A stretch of 6,537 nucleotides of DNA from UBA6176 sp041688515 (lineage in GTDB: Bacteria > Verrucomicrobiota > Verrucomicrobiia > Limisphaerales > UBA9464). The stretch covers positions 1 through 6,537 of the forward strand of contig JBDNHZ010000400.1 of the NCBI GenBank assembly GCA_041688515.1, given 5' to 3'. The position numbers and the translations under genes were made by a program. Positions 1 to 6,098 of the stretch are shown here, piece after piece. Each line of letters opens with the position of its first letter. Position 1 is the first letter of the stretch. The notes under the pieces were generated by a model that saw only the letters and a list, made by a program, of their open reading frames with translations, was not told the DNA's origin and searched no databases.

Positions 1-1100
1 GCATCGAAGGGCGCGGTGCGTCGCACGGCGGAGATCATGAGATTCTTGGAGGTGTGCTCCGGCGAGATGAACTCGAACACGCGCGCCTCGTATCCGGCAG
101 CCTCCAGCAGGGCGGCCCGCAGGGCATCGGTGACGAACTCCGCTTCGCGTTGCAGAAGGATCCCGTGCTTGAGCGAATCCACCAGGGCCGGAGGCGGGAC
201 CAGTTGGCCGCTCATCTCCCGATGGCAGCACGGGGCGACCACGAGCAGTCGCGCCCCTGCTTCGATTCCCTTGGCGAGCGCGTCGTCGGTCGCCGTGTCG
301 CAGGCGTGCAACGCGACGACGATGTCGGTCGGTTGAAGAACAGTGGACCCGATGATCCCCGTCACGAACTGAAGTCCGTCGAGGTCGCGTTCCTTGGCAA
401 TGCGATTGCCGGCCTCCGCCAGTTCGGAACGTTGTTCGATGCCGAGAACCCGGACCGGACGCGCATACACGCGACGCAGGTGATCGTGCAGGGCGAAGGT
501 CAGGTAGCCCTTGCCGCAGCCCATGTCGACGGCGCTGGGGATGCGGTCCTGAGGAAGGCCGGCTTCGCGGATGATCGGAGCGAGCAATTCGATGAAGCGA
601 TGGATCTGACGGTACTTGTCCTCCATGCCCCCGCGGATCTTGTCATCGAGACCGGTGACGCCGAGGTCCCGTAGCCAGGTGTTGCCGGAGGTGGGCACCG
701 CCCGCTTCTTTTGATGGTCGTGGTCCAGGTCGGGCGGCGTGGTGTCTTCGGCAGGGCCGAGTTTGAGCTGCGGGTTCCGCCCCTTGCGGACATTGAGATG
801 CGCCGTGCCGGTCGTGGCGGAAAGGAAGGCATCGGAGAACTCGTTGCCCAGCAGGTCGTCGAGCAGAAGATAGGCGTCGGCCGGGGTCTGGTTCTTGGTC
901 ACGTCACGGGTGGCGTGCCGATAGACAAAGGAAAGAAGGAGTTCACCGCGGATCCGGACCGGGCGGATGAAGAGGTTCCGGATGGAACGATCGCGGCCCG
1001 TGGGCCCGCCCAGGTTCAGGCGGACGAGCGTATTGTCCGCCACGGCGGCCTGGAGCCGCTCGAGGAATTGCGTCTTGAAGGAATGTTGCGTCACGTGCAC
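1..1100 (-). CDS. SAM-dependent methyltransferase, Methyltransf_32-like (C-terminus cut by window edge)
   Basis: Reading the minus strand from a GTG at 1100 gives an open frame of 366 codons that leaves the window at position 3. A class I Rossmann methyltransferase core lies in its second half. The glycine-rich SAM-binding motif I is DMGCGKGYL (about residues 192-200), followed by GIEQR, where the acidic residue is expected to hold the SAM ribose. Then come VALHACDTATDDALA (H265, C267, D268), VAPCCHRE (C291, C292, H293) and, close to the end, EHTSKNLMISAVR. The combination of GCGKGYLTF, HACDTATDDA and APCCH is typical of the Methyltransf_32 group, related to eukaryotic GSTCD/METTL25-type proteins; the substrate is unknown. 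The N-terminal ~170 residues form a separate, less recognisable domain. The start is uncertain: GTG 1100 has GAGG about 9 nt upstream, but GTG 1094, TTG 1115 and ATG 1208 are in frame. ATG 1208 would overlap the divergent folB start. Only a few C-terminal residues are probably missing. Confidence 0.85.
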   Translation of the reverse strand, partial: MHVTQHSFKTQFLERLQAAVADNTLVRLNLGGPTGRDRSIRNLFIRPVRIRGELLLSFVYRHATRDVTKNQTPADAYLLLDDLLGNEFSDAFLSATTGTAHLNVRKGRNPQLKLGPAEDTTPPDLDHDHQKKRAVPTSGNTWLRDLGVTGLDDKIRGGMEDKYRQIHRFIELLAPIIREAGLPQDRIPSAVDMGCGKGYLTFALHDHLRRVYARPVRVLGIEQRSELAEAGNRIAKERDLDGLQFVTGIIGSTVLQPTDIVVALHACDTATDDALAKGIEAGARLLVVAPCCHREMSGQLVPPPALVDSLKHGILLQREAEFVTDALRAALLEAAGYEARVFEFISPEHTSKNLMISAVRRTAPFD

Positions 1101-1171
1101 CCCATGGAACCTCAACGGCAGGGGAGGAGCAAGGCGCGGGGATTTCCGTCCAGAACGGGCATCGACCGGCT

Positions 1172-1190
1172 TGGGTCCGATTCGGACCCA
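1172..1190. promoter_or_regulatory. Perfect 9-1-9 palindrome in the divergent methyltransferase/folB intergenic region
   Basis: TGGGTCCGA, one central T, then TCGGACCCA: nine perfectly paired bases on each side. It ends 16 nt before the folB ATG and lies 72 nt upstream of the chosen methyltransferase GTG. The symmetry and position suit a dimeric-regulator operator, or a 5'-leader hairpin of the folB transcript. No T-run follows on either strand, so a terminator is unlikely. The binding factor is unknown. Confidence 0.45.
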
Positions 1191-1206
1191 GTGTAACCTG
1201 AACGCC

Positions 1207-1623
1207 ATGGATGTGATTTCGATCCGGGACCTGGAAGTACACTATTGCGTCGGCGTTCCCGATTCCGAGCGGGAGAAGGCGCAGCGCCTGCTGGTGGATG
1301 TGGAGATGGAATCGGATTTTACCGAGGCCGCCGCCCACGATGACCTGACCCGGACCATCGACTACTACGCGGTGAGCCGTCGGCTTCTCCGGTTGGGGGA
1401 GGGACGCAGTTGGCGGTTGATCGAGGCGTTGGCGGTGGAGATTGCCGACCTGATCGTGAAGGAATACGGGACCAGTCGGGTGACGGTCGAAGTGAAGAAG
1501 TTCATCCTGCCGGAGACGCGCTACGTCTCGGTTCGGGTCCGACGGAGTGCAAAGCCCAAGGTCACTGCGTCGGATCGCCTCGTGCGGGCGATTGGCGGGG
1601 TGCCGGGTGCCTATCGGAAGTGA
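1207..1623 (+). CDS. folB: Dihydroneopterin aldolase (FolB/FolX family)
   Basis: A 138-residue protein of the usual length for FolB. In folate synthesis this enzyme cleaves 7,8-dihydroneopterin to 6-hydroxymethyl-7,8-dihydropterin and glycolaldehyde in the cytoplasm, as a ring-shaped oligomer. The N-terminus MDVISIRDLEVHYCVGVPDSER matches the family start, with the catalytic-region Glu at E21 (GVPDSER). DYY at 52-54 supplies the conserved tyrosine, and the pterin-binding glutamate is E73 in RLIEALAVEIADLI. The C-terminal strand VEVKK (94-98) carries the conserved lysine at K98, but Phe99 replaces the usual proline of the Lys-Pro pair. The related epimerase FolX cannot be fully excluded. The ATG at 1207 is chosen because family homology begins there; in-frame codons upstream read into the divergent methyltransferase. 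No clear ribosome-binding site precedes it. There are no folate genes beside it, and its last 13 nt overlap the convergent ABC ATPase gene. Confidence 0.9.
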   Translation: MDVISIRDLEVHYCVGVPDSEREKAQRLLVDVEMESDFTEAAAHDDLTRTIDYYAVSRRLLRLGEGRSWRLIEALAVEIADLIVKEYGTSRVTVEVKKFILPETRYVSVRVRRSAKPKVTASDRLVRAIGGVPGAYRK

Positions 1624-2327
1624 TCTCCGGTCGGCTTCAGGTGCCCGTCTTCCATCTCGACGATGCGGTCGAAAAGATCGATCGCGCGGGTATCGTGGGT
1701 AACGACGACCACGGCGGCGTGCTGCTCGTGAGCCACCTTGGCGAAGAGTTCCATGACCTGGCGCCCCCGCTGGCGATCGAGGGCGGCGGTGGGTTCATCG
1801 GCGAGGATCAGGCTCGGATGGTTGGCCAGGGCGCGGGCAACGGCCACGCGCTGTTGTTCGCCGCCCGACAGGGCATCGGGCAGATGATCGGCCCGTTGGG
1901 CAACGCCCAGGTACTCCAGCAATTCCATGGCCCGCTGGCGGGCGGCGCGGGACGGCACATCGTTGACTTCCAAGGCCACCTGAACGTTTTCCCGGGCAGT
2001 GAGAAACGGGATGAGGTTCGCCTTCTGGAAGACAAAGCCCAGGTGCTGACGTCGGAAAGCGCGCAGATCCACCAGGGCACGGGGACCGTCCATGACCGGC
2101 TCACCGCCAATCCGGATCTGACCGGACGTCGGTGGATTGATGAGCGCCATGGCGGTCAGCAGGGTGGATTTTCCGGCCCCGCTCGGACCGAGCAGCGCCA
2201 CCATCTCGCCGCGAGCGACCCGCAGGGACACGTCCTTGACCGCCACGACTTCGGTATTCCCGGAGCCGTAAATCTTGGTCAGGGCGGTGACTTCCACGCC
2301 GGGATGGGTGTCGGGAGACGGGTTCAT
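1611..2327 (-). CDS. ABC transporter ATP-binding protein (DevA/MacB/LolD-type)
   Basis: A 238-residue stand-alone nucleotide-binding subunit that should power the permease encoded just upstream. All ABC motifs are intact: Walker A GPSGAGKST (47-55), Q-loop Q101 in FVFQKANLIPFLT, signature LSGGEQQRV (153-161), Walker B ILADEP with catalytic E178 (174-179), D-loop ALD (182-184) and switch histidine H211 in VVVTHDTRA. The segment GFVFQKANLIPFLTARENV resembles ATPases that partner FtsX/MacB-type permeases rather than importers. Its ATG overlaps the permease stop by 4 nt (ATGA), which implies translational coupling; no separate Shine-Dalgarno is visible. It is the last gene of the unit. Its 3' end overlaps folB tail-to-tail by 13 nt, and no hairpin terminator is evident there. 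Confidence 0.95.
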   Translation of the reverse strand: MNPSPDTHPGVEVTALTKIYGSGNTEVVAVKDVSLRVARGEMVALLGPSGAGKSTLLTAMALINPPTSGQIRIGGEPVMDGPRALVDLRAFRRQHLGFVFQKANLIPFLTARENVQVALEVNDVPSRAARQRAMELLEYLGVAQRADHLPDALSGGEQQRVAVARALANHPSLILADEPTAALDRQRGRQVMELFAKVAHEQHAAVVVVTHDTRAIDLFDRIVEMEDGHLKPTGDHFR

Positions 2328-3538
2328 GCGGAGAGGACGGTATTCGCCTCAACGGTCAGCGCCTTCCAGATGCCCAGCAGGCTGGCCAGCATCGAGATGC
2401 CCAGCACGATCAACGCGAGTTGGGCCAGGTCAGCCGGTTCGATGACCACCAGTCGTGGAAAGTGCGGGAAGGCAAATCGTCCCAGCCACCAGGCGAGCCC
2501 AAAGCCAAACGTCCCCATGAGCAACGCCTGCTGGAAGATGAGCCCGACAATGACGCGATTGCGTGCACCAATGAGCTTGAGGAGCGCGATGTCGCGGATC
2601 TTGTCGAGCGTCAGGGTGTAGAGGATCAACGCGATGACGATGGTGGAGATGAGGATGAGCAGGACACGAAACAGACCGAGTTGACGCCGGGCCTTGTCCA
2701 CCATGCCCGACAACAGCAGGTCCCGCTGTTCCTGGGTTGAGTAGACCGTGACATCGGTCCATCGCGAGATCGTGGCGGCCACGGTTGCGGCATCCGCTCC
2801 CTCCCTCAGGGTGACCAGAACCGCACTGACCCTGGGGGGAGCAATCGCCGGAAGCTGGTTCGCCGGGGCCATCGCCCGTTCTGACAACTGCGGGCTGACT
2901 TGTCCAAGATCGATGCTCTCCAGTCGGTGGAGGCGTGCGGCGCGTTCGAGTCGGGTTGCCTCCCCGGGGAGATCGAACTGGATGGCCGTCGAATCGCTGA
3001 CCGTGAAAAACGCCAGGCCGTCGCCGCTCGATCCCACCATTCCGCGGGTAAGGCCCACGACCTCGTACAGGTCCATGCCCAGTCGAAGCCTCTCGCCGAG
3101 CGCGAGCCCAAGGGATTGGTCGGCGATCAATTCGTAGTGCGCCTGTCTGATCGGACGCCCGGCCACCAAGGGCACCCAGTCACCCCGGTCTTCCGGCCAG
3201 GAAAGTCCCTGCACGACCATGCGCAGGGCACGGCCCTGATGGGGACGTTGGATCGTATGGGAAACAAAGCGTCGGGCCGAAGCCACGCCCGGCACGGCCC
3301 GCACCCGGTCCTCCAGATTCGCCGGAAGCCGGGAAACCTCGGCGAAGGGGCCGCGGGTATTCCCCTGCACGACCCACAGATCGGCCCCGATCCGATCCAC
3401 CAGCAGAGTGGCTTCGTAGATCAATCCTCGATAGATCCCGCCCATGCCCATGACGATCATGAGCAACAGACCGATGCCCACCGTCGTGAAAGCGAAGCGC
3501 CCCAGGTGATGTTGGATATCGCGACGGGCGAGATTCAT
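2324..3538 (-). CDS. ABC transporter permease, FtsX/DevC-type
   Basis: A 404-residue inner-membrane permease with MacB/FtsX topology. One N-terminal transmembrane helix (about 16-37) is followed by a large extracytoplasmic domain of roughly 240 residues, then three helices near 288-311, 329-353 and 370-393. The cytoplasmic coupling segment LDKIRDIALLKLIGA (311-325) is the typical FtsX-family motif after the second helix. The opening MNLARRDIQHHLGRFAFTTVG resembles DevC-like permeases that follow an HlyD-type adaptor gene. In this class the permease and ATPase drive substrate from the periplasm or inner membrane through an adaptor and an outer-membrane channel. The ATG overlaps the adaptor stop by 4 nt, and the stop overlaps the ATPase start by 4 nt. 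The substrate cannot be read from sequence; no outer-membrane TolC-like gene is in the window. Confidence 0.92.
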   Translation of the reverse strand: MNLARRDIQHHLGRFAFTTVGIGLLLMIVMGMGGIYRGLIYEATLLVDRIGADLWVVQGNTRGPFAEVSRLPANLEDRVRAVPGVASARRFVSHTIQRPHQGRALRMVVQGLSWPEDRGDWVPLVAGRPIRQAHYELIADQSLGLALGERLRLGMDLYEVVGLTRGMVGSSGDGLAFFTVSDSTAIQFDLPGEATRLERAARLHRLESIDLGQVSPQLSERAMAPANQLPAIAPPRVSAVLVTLREGADAATVAATISRWTDVTVYSTQEQRDLLLSGMVDKARRQLGLFRVLLILISTIVIALILYTLTLDKIRDIALLKLIGARNRVIVGLIFQQALLMGTFGFGLAWWLGRFAFPHFPRLVVIEPADLAQLALIVLGISMLASLLGIWKALTVEANTVLSA

Positions 3539-4689
3539 GGCGTTCGGATGCGTTGACCCTCGGTCAATGGCTGCTTCTGGGCGGGCGGGGGCTTCACGAT
3601 CTTCTCACCCGAAGAGAGGCCCGAGGTGACCTCGACCTCCGTCCGTCCCTGCAACCCCAGCGTGATCTCACGCCATCTCGCCTTGCCGTGGTCGTCGACG
3701 AAGACGCCGGGCCGACCCTCCCGCCAGAGGACGAACGACGCAGGCACGGCCAGGACTCCGGCCTTGCGTCCGGTCTCGATGAACACCTCCGCGCGCTGCC
3801 CCACGGTCCAGTTGGAAGGAAGCGCATGCACCCGAACGTCCACGACGAACTCCCGCGTTTCGCGGTCCGCCTCGCGTCCCAACCGCGCCACTTCTCCAGT
3901 CAGCGCTTTTGCCGGATCGGATCGGAAGTGAATGCGCGCCGGTTGATTTGTCGCCAGTAGGGACATGGCGGTTTCATCCACCCAGGCACTGATCCAGATC
4001 TCGTTGGTGGCGATCAGTTGGAGAATCGAACTTCCCGGAACAACGACCCCACCGGGGTCCCGGTCCCGGCGAAGGATCAACCCGCCGTAGGGACTGCGGA
4101 TCTCCGTAAAGGCCAGTTGTTCGCGGCGGTAGAGCAGGGTCTTCCCGGCAGTGAAAGCCTGGCTCTCTGCCTCCAGGATGGTGGCTTGGGAACGCCGGGC
4201 ATCGGCTTCGGCCACCCGCAACGACTCGACCGCCTTGTCGAGGTCCGACTGGGATGCGGTTTTCGCGGCGACCAGTTCCATCCATCGCCGGTGCTCCAGT
4301 TGCGCCTGCTGCAACACCGCCTGAGCCCGGGCTTCGTCCGCGCGTACCCGCTCGACGGTGGCCCGCACCGATGCCAGGCCCGCGTCGGCAACCGCGACTT
4401 GCTGTCGAAGTTCCGCGTCATCCAGGCGCGCCAGGAGTTGGCCGGTCCGAACGAGGTCCCCCTGATCGACCAGTACCTCTGCCAACCGCTCCTGGATGCG
4501 GGGGCTGATGGTCGTCTTGACCCGCGCCTCCAGCGTGCCGGTGCCCATGATCTCGCCACGGACCTCCCCGCTCGAAACGGTGTGTGCCATCACCGGTGTC
4601 GGTTTGAATTTCAGCCGGTAAACCAGGAAAGACGCAAACACGGCCAGCACCAGCCAGGGCAGGACCTTGCGGACAGAGGGGGTTTTCAT
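3535..4689 (-). CDS. Periplasmic adaptor (membrane-fusion) protein, HlyD/DevB/MacA-type
   Basis: A 384-residue adaptor with one N-terminal membrane anchor (about residues 9-24, after the basic MKTPSVRK) and a periplasmic body. The first half of the lipoyl-like domain covers about 60-92 (VLVDQGDLVRTGQLLARLDD). A long Ala/Glu/Arg-rich coiled-coil hairpin runs about 92-190, and the second lipoyl half is FTEIRSPYGGLILRR (about 194-208) leading into DPGGVVVPG. A beta-barrel (about 227-305) and a membrane-proximal domain (about 310-370) follow. This order is the standard RND/ABC adaptor fold; it should bridge the permease to a TolC-like outer-membrane channel. The sequence has no lipobox cysteine, so it is membrane-anchored rather than a lipoprotein. 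It starts 24 nt after the arsC stop on the same strand with no terminator or evident promoter between, and overlaps the permease start by 4 nt. No clear Shine-Dalgarno precedes the ATG. Confidence 0.93.
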   Translation of the reverse strand: MKTPSVRKVLPWLVLAVFASFLVYRLKFKPTPVMAHTVSSGEVRGEIMGTGTLEARVKTTISPRIQERLAEVLVDQGDLVRTGQLLARLDDAELRQQVAVADAGLASVRATVERVRADEARAQAVLQQAQLEHRRWMELVAAKTASQSDLDKAVESLRVAEADARRSQATILEAESQAFTAGKTLLYRREQLAFTEIRSPYGGLILRRDRDPGGVVVPGSSILQLIATNEIWISAWVDETAMSLLATNQPARIHFRSDPAKALTGEVARLGREADRETREFVVDVRVHALPSNWTVGQRAEVFIETGRKAGVLAVPASFVLWREGRPGVFVDDHGKARWREITLGLQGRTEVEVTSGLSSGEKIVKPPPAQKQPLTEGQRIRTP

Positions 4690-4713
4690 GTCGATTGGAC
4701 CGCTTGCAAAATC

Positions 4714-5154
4714 CTATCGGGCCTTGAGTTGGTCACGGCGTCCTTCGGCGTAAGCGGTAAAGACGCGGCGGATCTCGTCCCGCACGCGACGGAAAACGGC
4801 CAACTTCTCCTCGTCGGTGCCGGTCGCATGCGCCGGATCATCGAAACCCCAGTGATGGCGATTCAACTGGCCGGGGAACATCGGGCAGGCCTGATCGGCA
4901 TTTCCGCACACCGTGATGACCGTCTCGATGTCCTGCTGGAGAAAGTCGTGCATGTGCTTGGAATGATGCGCGGACAGGTCGATGTCGATCTCCTGCATCA
5001 CCTGGATGCCCAGCGGATGCACGTATCCCGCCGGTTTCGAGCCCGCGCTGTGGACGTCGAGGAGATCGCCGGCGATCGAGCGGAGGATGCCTTCGGCAAG
5101 ATGGCTGCGGCAGGAATTGCCGGTGCAGAGGATGAGGACGGAGGGCTTGGTCAT
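4714..5154 (-). CDS. arsC: Arsenate reductase, thioredoxin-coupled (low-molecular-weight phosphatase fold)
   Basis: A 146-residue cytoplasmic enzyme of the low-molecular-weight protein tyrosine phosphatase superfamily, expected to reduce arsenate to arsenite. The P-loop CTGNSCRS holds nucleophile C10, C15 and R16. The redox pair seen in thioredoxin-linked ArsC is present as C83 and C90 (VITVCGNADQACPMFPG), followed by the family hallmark HHWGFDDPA (about 100-108) with the general-acid Asp. The full Cys10/Cys15/Cys83/Cys90 set points to the S. aureus pI258 type, recycled by thioredoxin, rather than a plain tyrosine phosphatase. The ATG at 5154 is chosen because family homology starts there and because it gives a 4-nt ATGA overlap with arsR; longer in-frame extensions only read through arsR. 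The usual partner, an Acr3 or ArsB arsenite pump, is not present; the next genes encode an ABC exporter. Confidence 0.95.
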   Translation of the reverse strand: MTKPSVLILCTGNSCRSHLAEGILRSIAGDLLDVHSAGSKPAGYVHPLGIQVMQEIDIDLSAHHSKHMHDFLQQDIETVITVCGNADQACPMFPGQLNRHHWGFDDPAHATGTDEEKLAVFRRVRDEIRRVFTAYAEGRRDQLKAR

Positions 5155-5561
5155 GTGCGGGTGCGTTTTGCTTTGGCAATGGAACGGGGAGTCGGGCAAG
5201 GAGCTTGGACCAGTTGGCCCACCCAGCAGCAGTCCGGTTGGAGGGCCGCGAGCTTGCGTAGGTCCCCCTGAAAGATCGGATGGCTGGAAAGACACTCCTG
5301 AAGACAGCGGATCTGCCAGTCGAGCTCGCGCGGACGTTGGGCCGGCAGGGAATAGATCATCCATTGCTCGTGCCTTCGCGATTCCACCAAGCCACGGGTG
5401 CGCAGGGTTGCGAGATGTTTGGAGGCTGCGACCTGGGTCAGGCCAAGGATGTCCTGCAAGTGACAGACACAAAGCGGCGATTCCGCGAGCAGATGAACCA
5501 TTCGAAGGCGTGTTTCATCGGAGAGCGCGCTGTAAACCTCGATCAGCGAAGGTCTGTGCAT
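5151..5561 (-). CDS. arsR: ArsR-family metalloid-responsive repressor
   Basis: A 136-residue winged-helix regulator and first gene of the unit. YSALSDETRLRMVHLLAE (about 10-27) opens the fold. LCVCHLQDILGL (30-41) is the ArsR metal-binding helix with C31 and C33, matching the first two of the three arsenite ligands in E. coli-type ArsR (CVCDLC); the third is absent here (D37/Q36 region). The recognition helix is TQVAASKHLATLRTRGLVE (42-60), followed by the wing MIYSL (68-72). Further cysteines sit at 86, 90, 111 and 112 and in a later CP, and could supply the missing ligand. With arsenite absent such proteins repress their own operon; binding releases DNA. The ATG at 5561 gives the normal N-terminus; no Shine-Dalgarno is seen, but a promoter-like pair and an inverted repeat lie over the start. 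The tail after residue ~113 is basic and probably unstructured. Confidence 0.93.
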   Translation of the reverse strand: MHRPSLIEVYSALSDETRLRMVHLLAESPLCVCHLQDILGLTQVAASKHLATLRTRGLVESRRHEQWMIYSLPAQRPRELDWQIRCLQECLSSHPIFQGDLRKLAALQPDCCWVGQLVQAPCPTPRSIAKAKRTRT

Positions 5562-5580
5562 ACCAGTGACGGGAATATGC
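5558..5580. promoter_or_regulatory. Candidate ArsR operator: 5-bp inverted repeat over the arsR start
   Basis: GCATA (5558-5562) and TATGC (5576-5580) form perfect 5-bp arms around a 13-nt spacer. The element covers the arsR start codon and the proposed -10 box, where an autorepressor would block transcription. Short arms such as these can occur by chance, so this is an inference from position and symmetry. Confidence 0.35.
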
Positions 5581-5601
5581 CAAGATGGGAATGAAGGTCA
5601 A
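5574..5601 (-). promoter_or_regulatory. Candidate sigma70-type promoter for the arsR unit
   Basis: On the minus strand, TTGACC (5601-5596, five of six matches to the -35 consensus) is followed after 16 nt by CATATT (5579-5574, four of six matches to the -10 consensus). Transcription would begin around 5567, only about six bases before the arsR ATG. This gives a nearly leaderless mRNA, which would agree with the missing Shine-Dalgarno. It is the only promoter-like pair noticed upstream of arsR. Confidence 0.35.
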
Positions 5602-5701
5602 TGGGTCGTTCCCCGGAGGCGACGAGGCTCACGTTCGGGTCGGCGGGGAATGCGCGCGGGCCGGGGGACGTCCGAAGGGAAGTCAGAGTCTCCTGAGATC
5701 T

Positions 5702-5727
5702 TCTACGGGCGCCAAGGAGGCCGTAGA
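5702..5727. other. Hairpin with an AAGGAGG loop upstream of the FHA gene
   Basis: TCTACGG (5702-5708) and CCGTAGA (5721-5727) are perfect 7-bp arms around a 12-nt loop that contains AAGGAGG, a full Shine-Dalgarno match, at 5714-5720. On the plus strand it sits in the presumed leader of the FHA gene, 48 nt before its ATG and 15 nt before an in-frame GTG at 5742. No T-run follows, so it is not an obvious terminator. Confidence 0.3.
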
Positions 5728-5774
5728 CAGGGGAGACGTGGGTGGGTCAAGATCTCGGCGGAGAACCCCTCTTC

Positions 5775-6080
5775 ATGACCCGGCTCATCCTGATCACGCC
5801 CGAGTTCGGCGCCCAGTCCTGCGAGTTGCCGAATGGCATCCTTCGGGTTGGACGCGCGCCTCACAACGACATTGTCCTTCGCGACGAGTCCGTCTCGGCA
5901 GAGCACTGCGAACTGCTGGTGCAGGGGGTGGAGGTGATCGTGCGGGAGTTGGGCTCGCGCAACGGGACCTACGTCAACGACGTCCGGGTGGCTGCGCAGA
6001 GCGGTGTCACCCGGGGCCAGACCCTGCGGATCGGTCGGGTGGAAGCCCGCCTGGATCACCCGGAGATGACGGAGGATTAG
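5775..6080 (+). CDS. FHA-domain protein (ends at an in-frame TAG before its likely membrane anchor)
   Basis: A 101-residue ORF made almost wholly of one forkhead-associated domain, a module that binds phosphothreonine peptides, usually in Ser/Thr-kinase signalling or secretion systems. The strands run from LILITPEFGAQSCEL, and the phosphopeptide-binding residues are all present: G26-R27 (VGR), S41 and H44 (SVSAEH), and the second loop with N63-G64 (LGSRNGTYVND) and N68. ATG 5775 is preferred because FHA homology begins at once and GCGGAG lies 11 nt upstream. A GTG at 5742 would add 11 residues and has GGGGAGA ahead of it. The stop is a TAG at 6078-6080. The next frame-matched codons continue open to 6371 into a linker and transmembrane helix, so the ORF may be the front half of a membrane-anchored FHA protein broken by one nonsense codon. 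No kinase or phosphatase gene is adjacent. Confidence 0.82.
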   Translation: MTRLILITPEFGAQSCELPNGILRVGRAPHNDIVLRDESVSAEHCELLVQGVEVIVRELGSRNGTYVNDVRVAAQSGVTRGQTLRIGRVEARLDHPEMTED

Positions 6081-6098
6081 TCCACCTACAACACAGCG

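Noticed and set aside
54..674. A 206-codon plus-strand open frame at the left end
   Set aside because: It is antisense to the methyltransferase frame, which carries the clear motifs GCGKGYL, HACDTATDD, APCCH and EHTSKN.
1410..2621. A 403-codon plus-strand open frame opposite the ABC ATPase and permease genes
   Set aside because: The minus-strand frames carry intact ABC and FtsX motifs; this frame shows no recognisable domain and is the kind of long antisense frame common in GC-rich DNA.
4018..5271. A 417-codon plus-strand open frame opposite the adaptor, arsC and the end of arsR
   Set aside because: It crosses three well-supported minus-strand genes, has a low-complexity Arg/Gly/Asp composition and no motif.
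4714..5472. A longer arsC start at 5472 (252 residues)
   Set aside because: The extra 106 residues are an out-of-frame reading of arsR; ArsC homology begins at ATG 5154, which gives the 4-nt overlap with arsR.
5702..5727. Intrinsic terminator
   Set aside because: The stem has a 12-nt loop and is not followed by a T-run on either strand.
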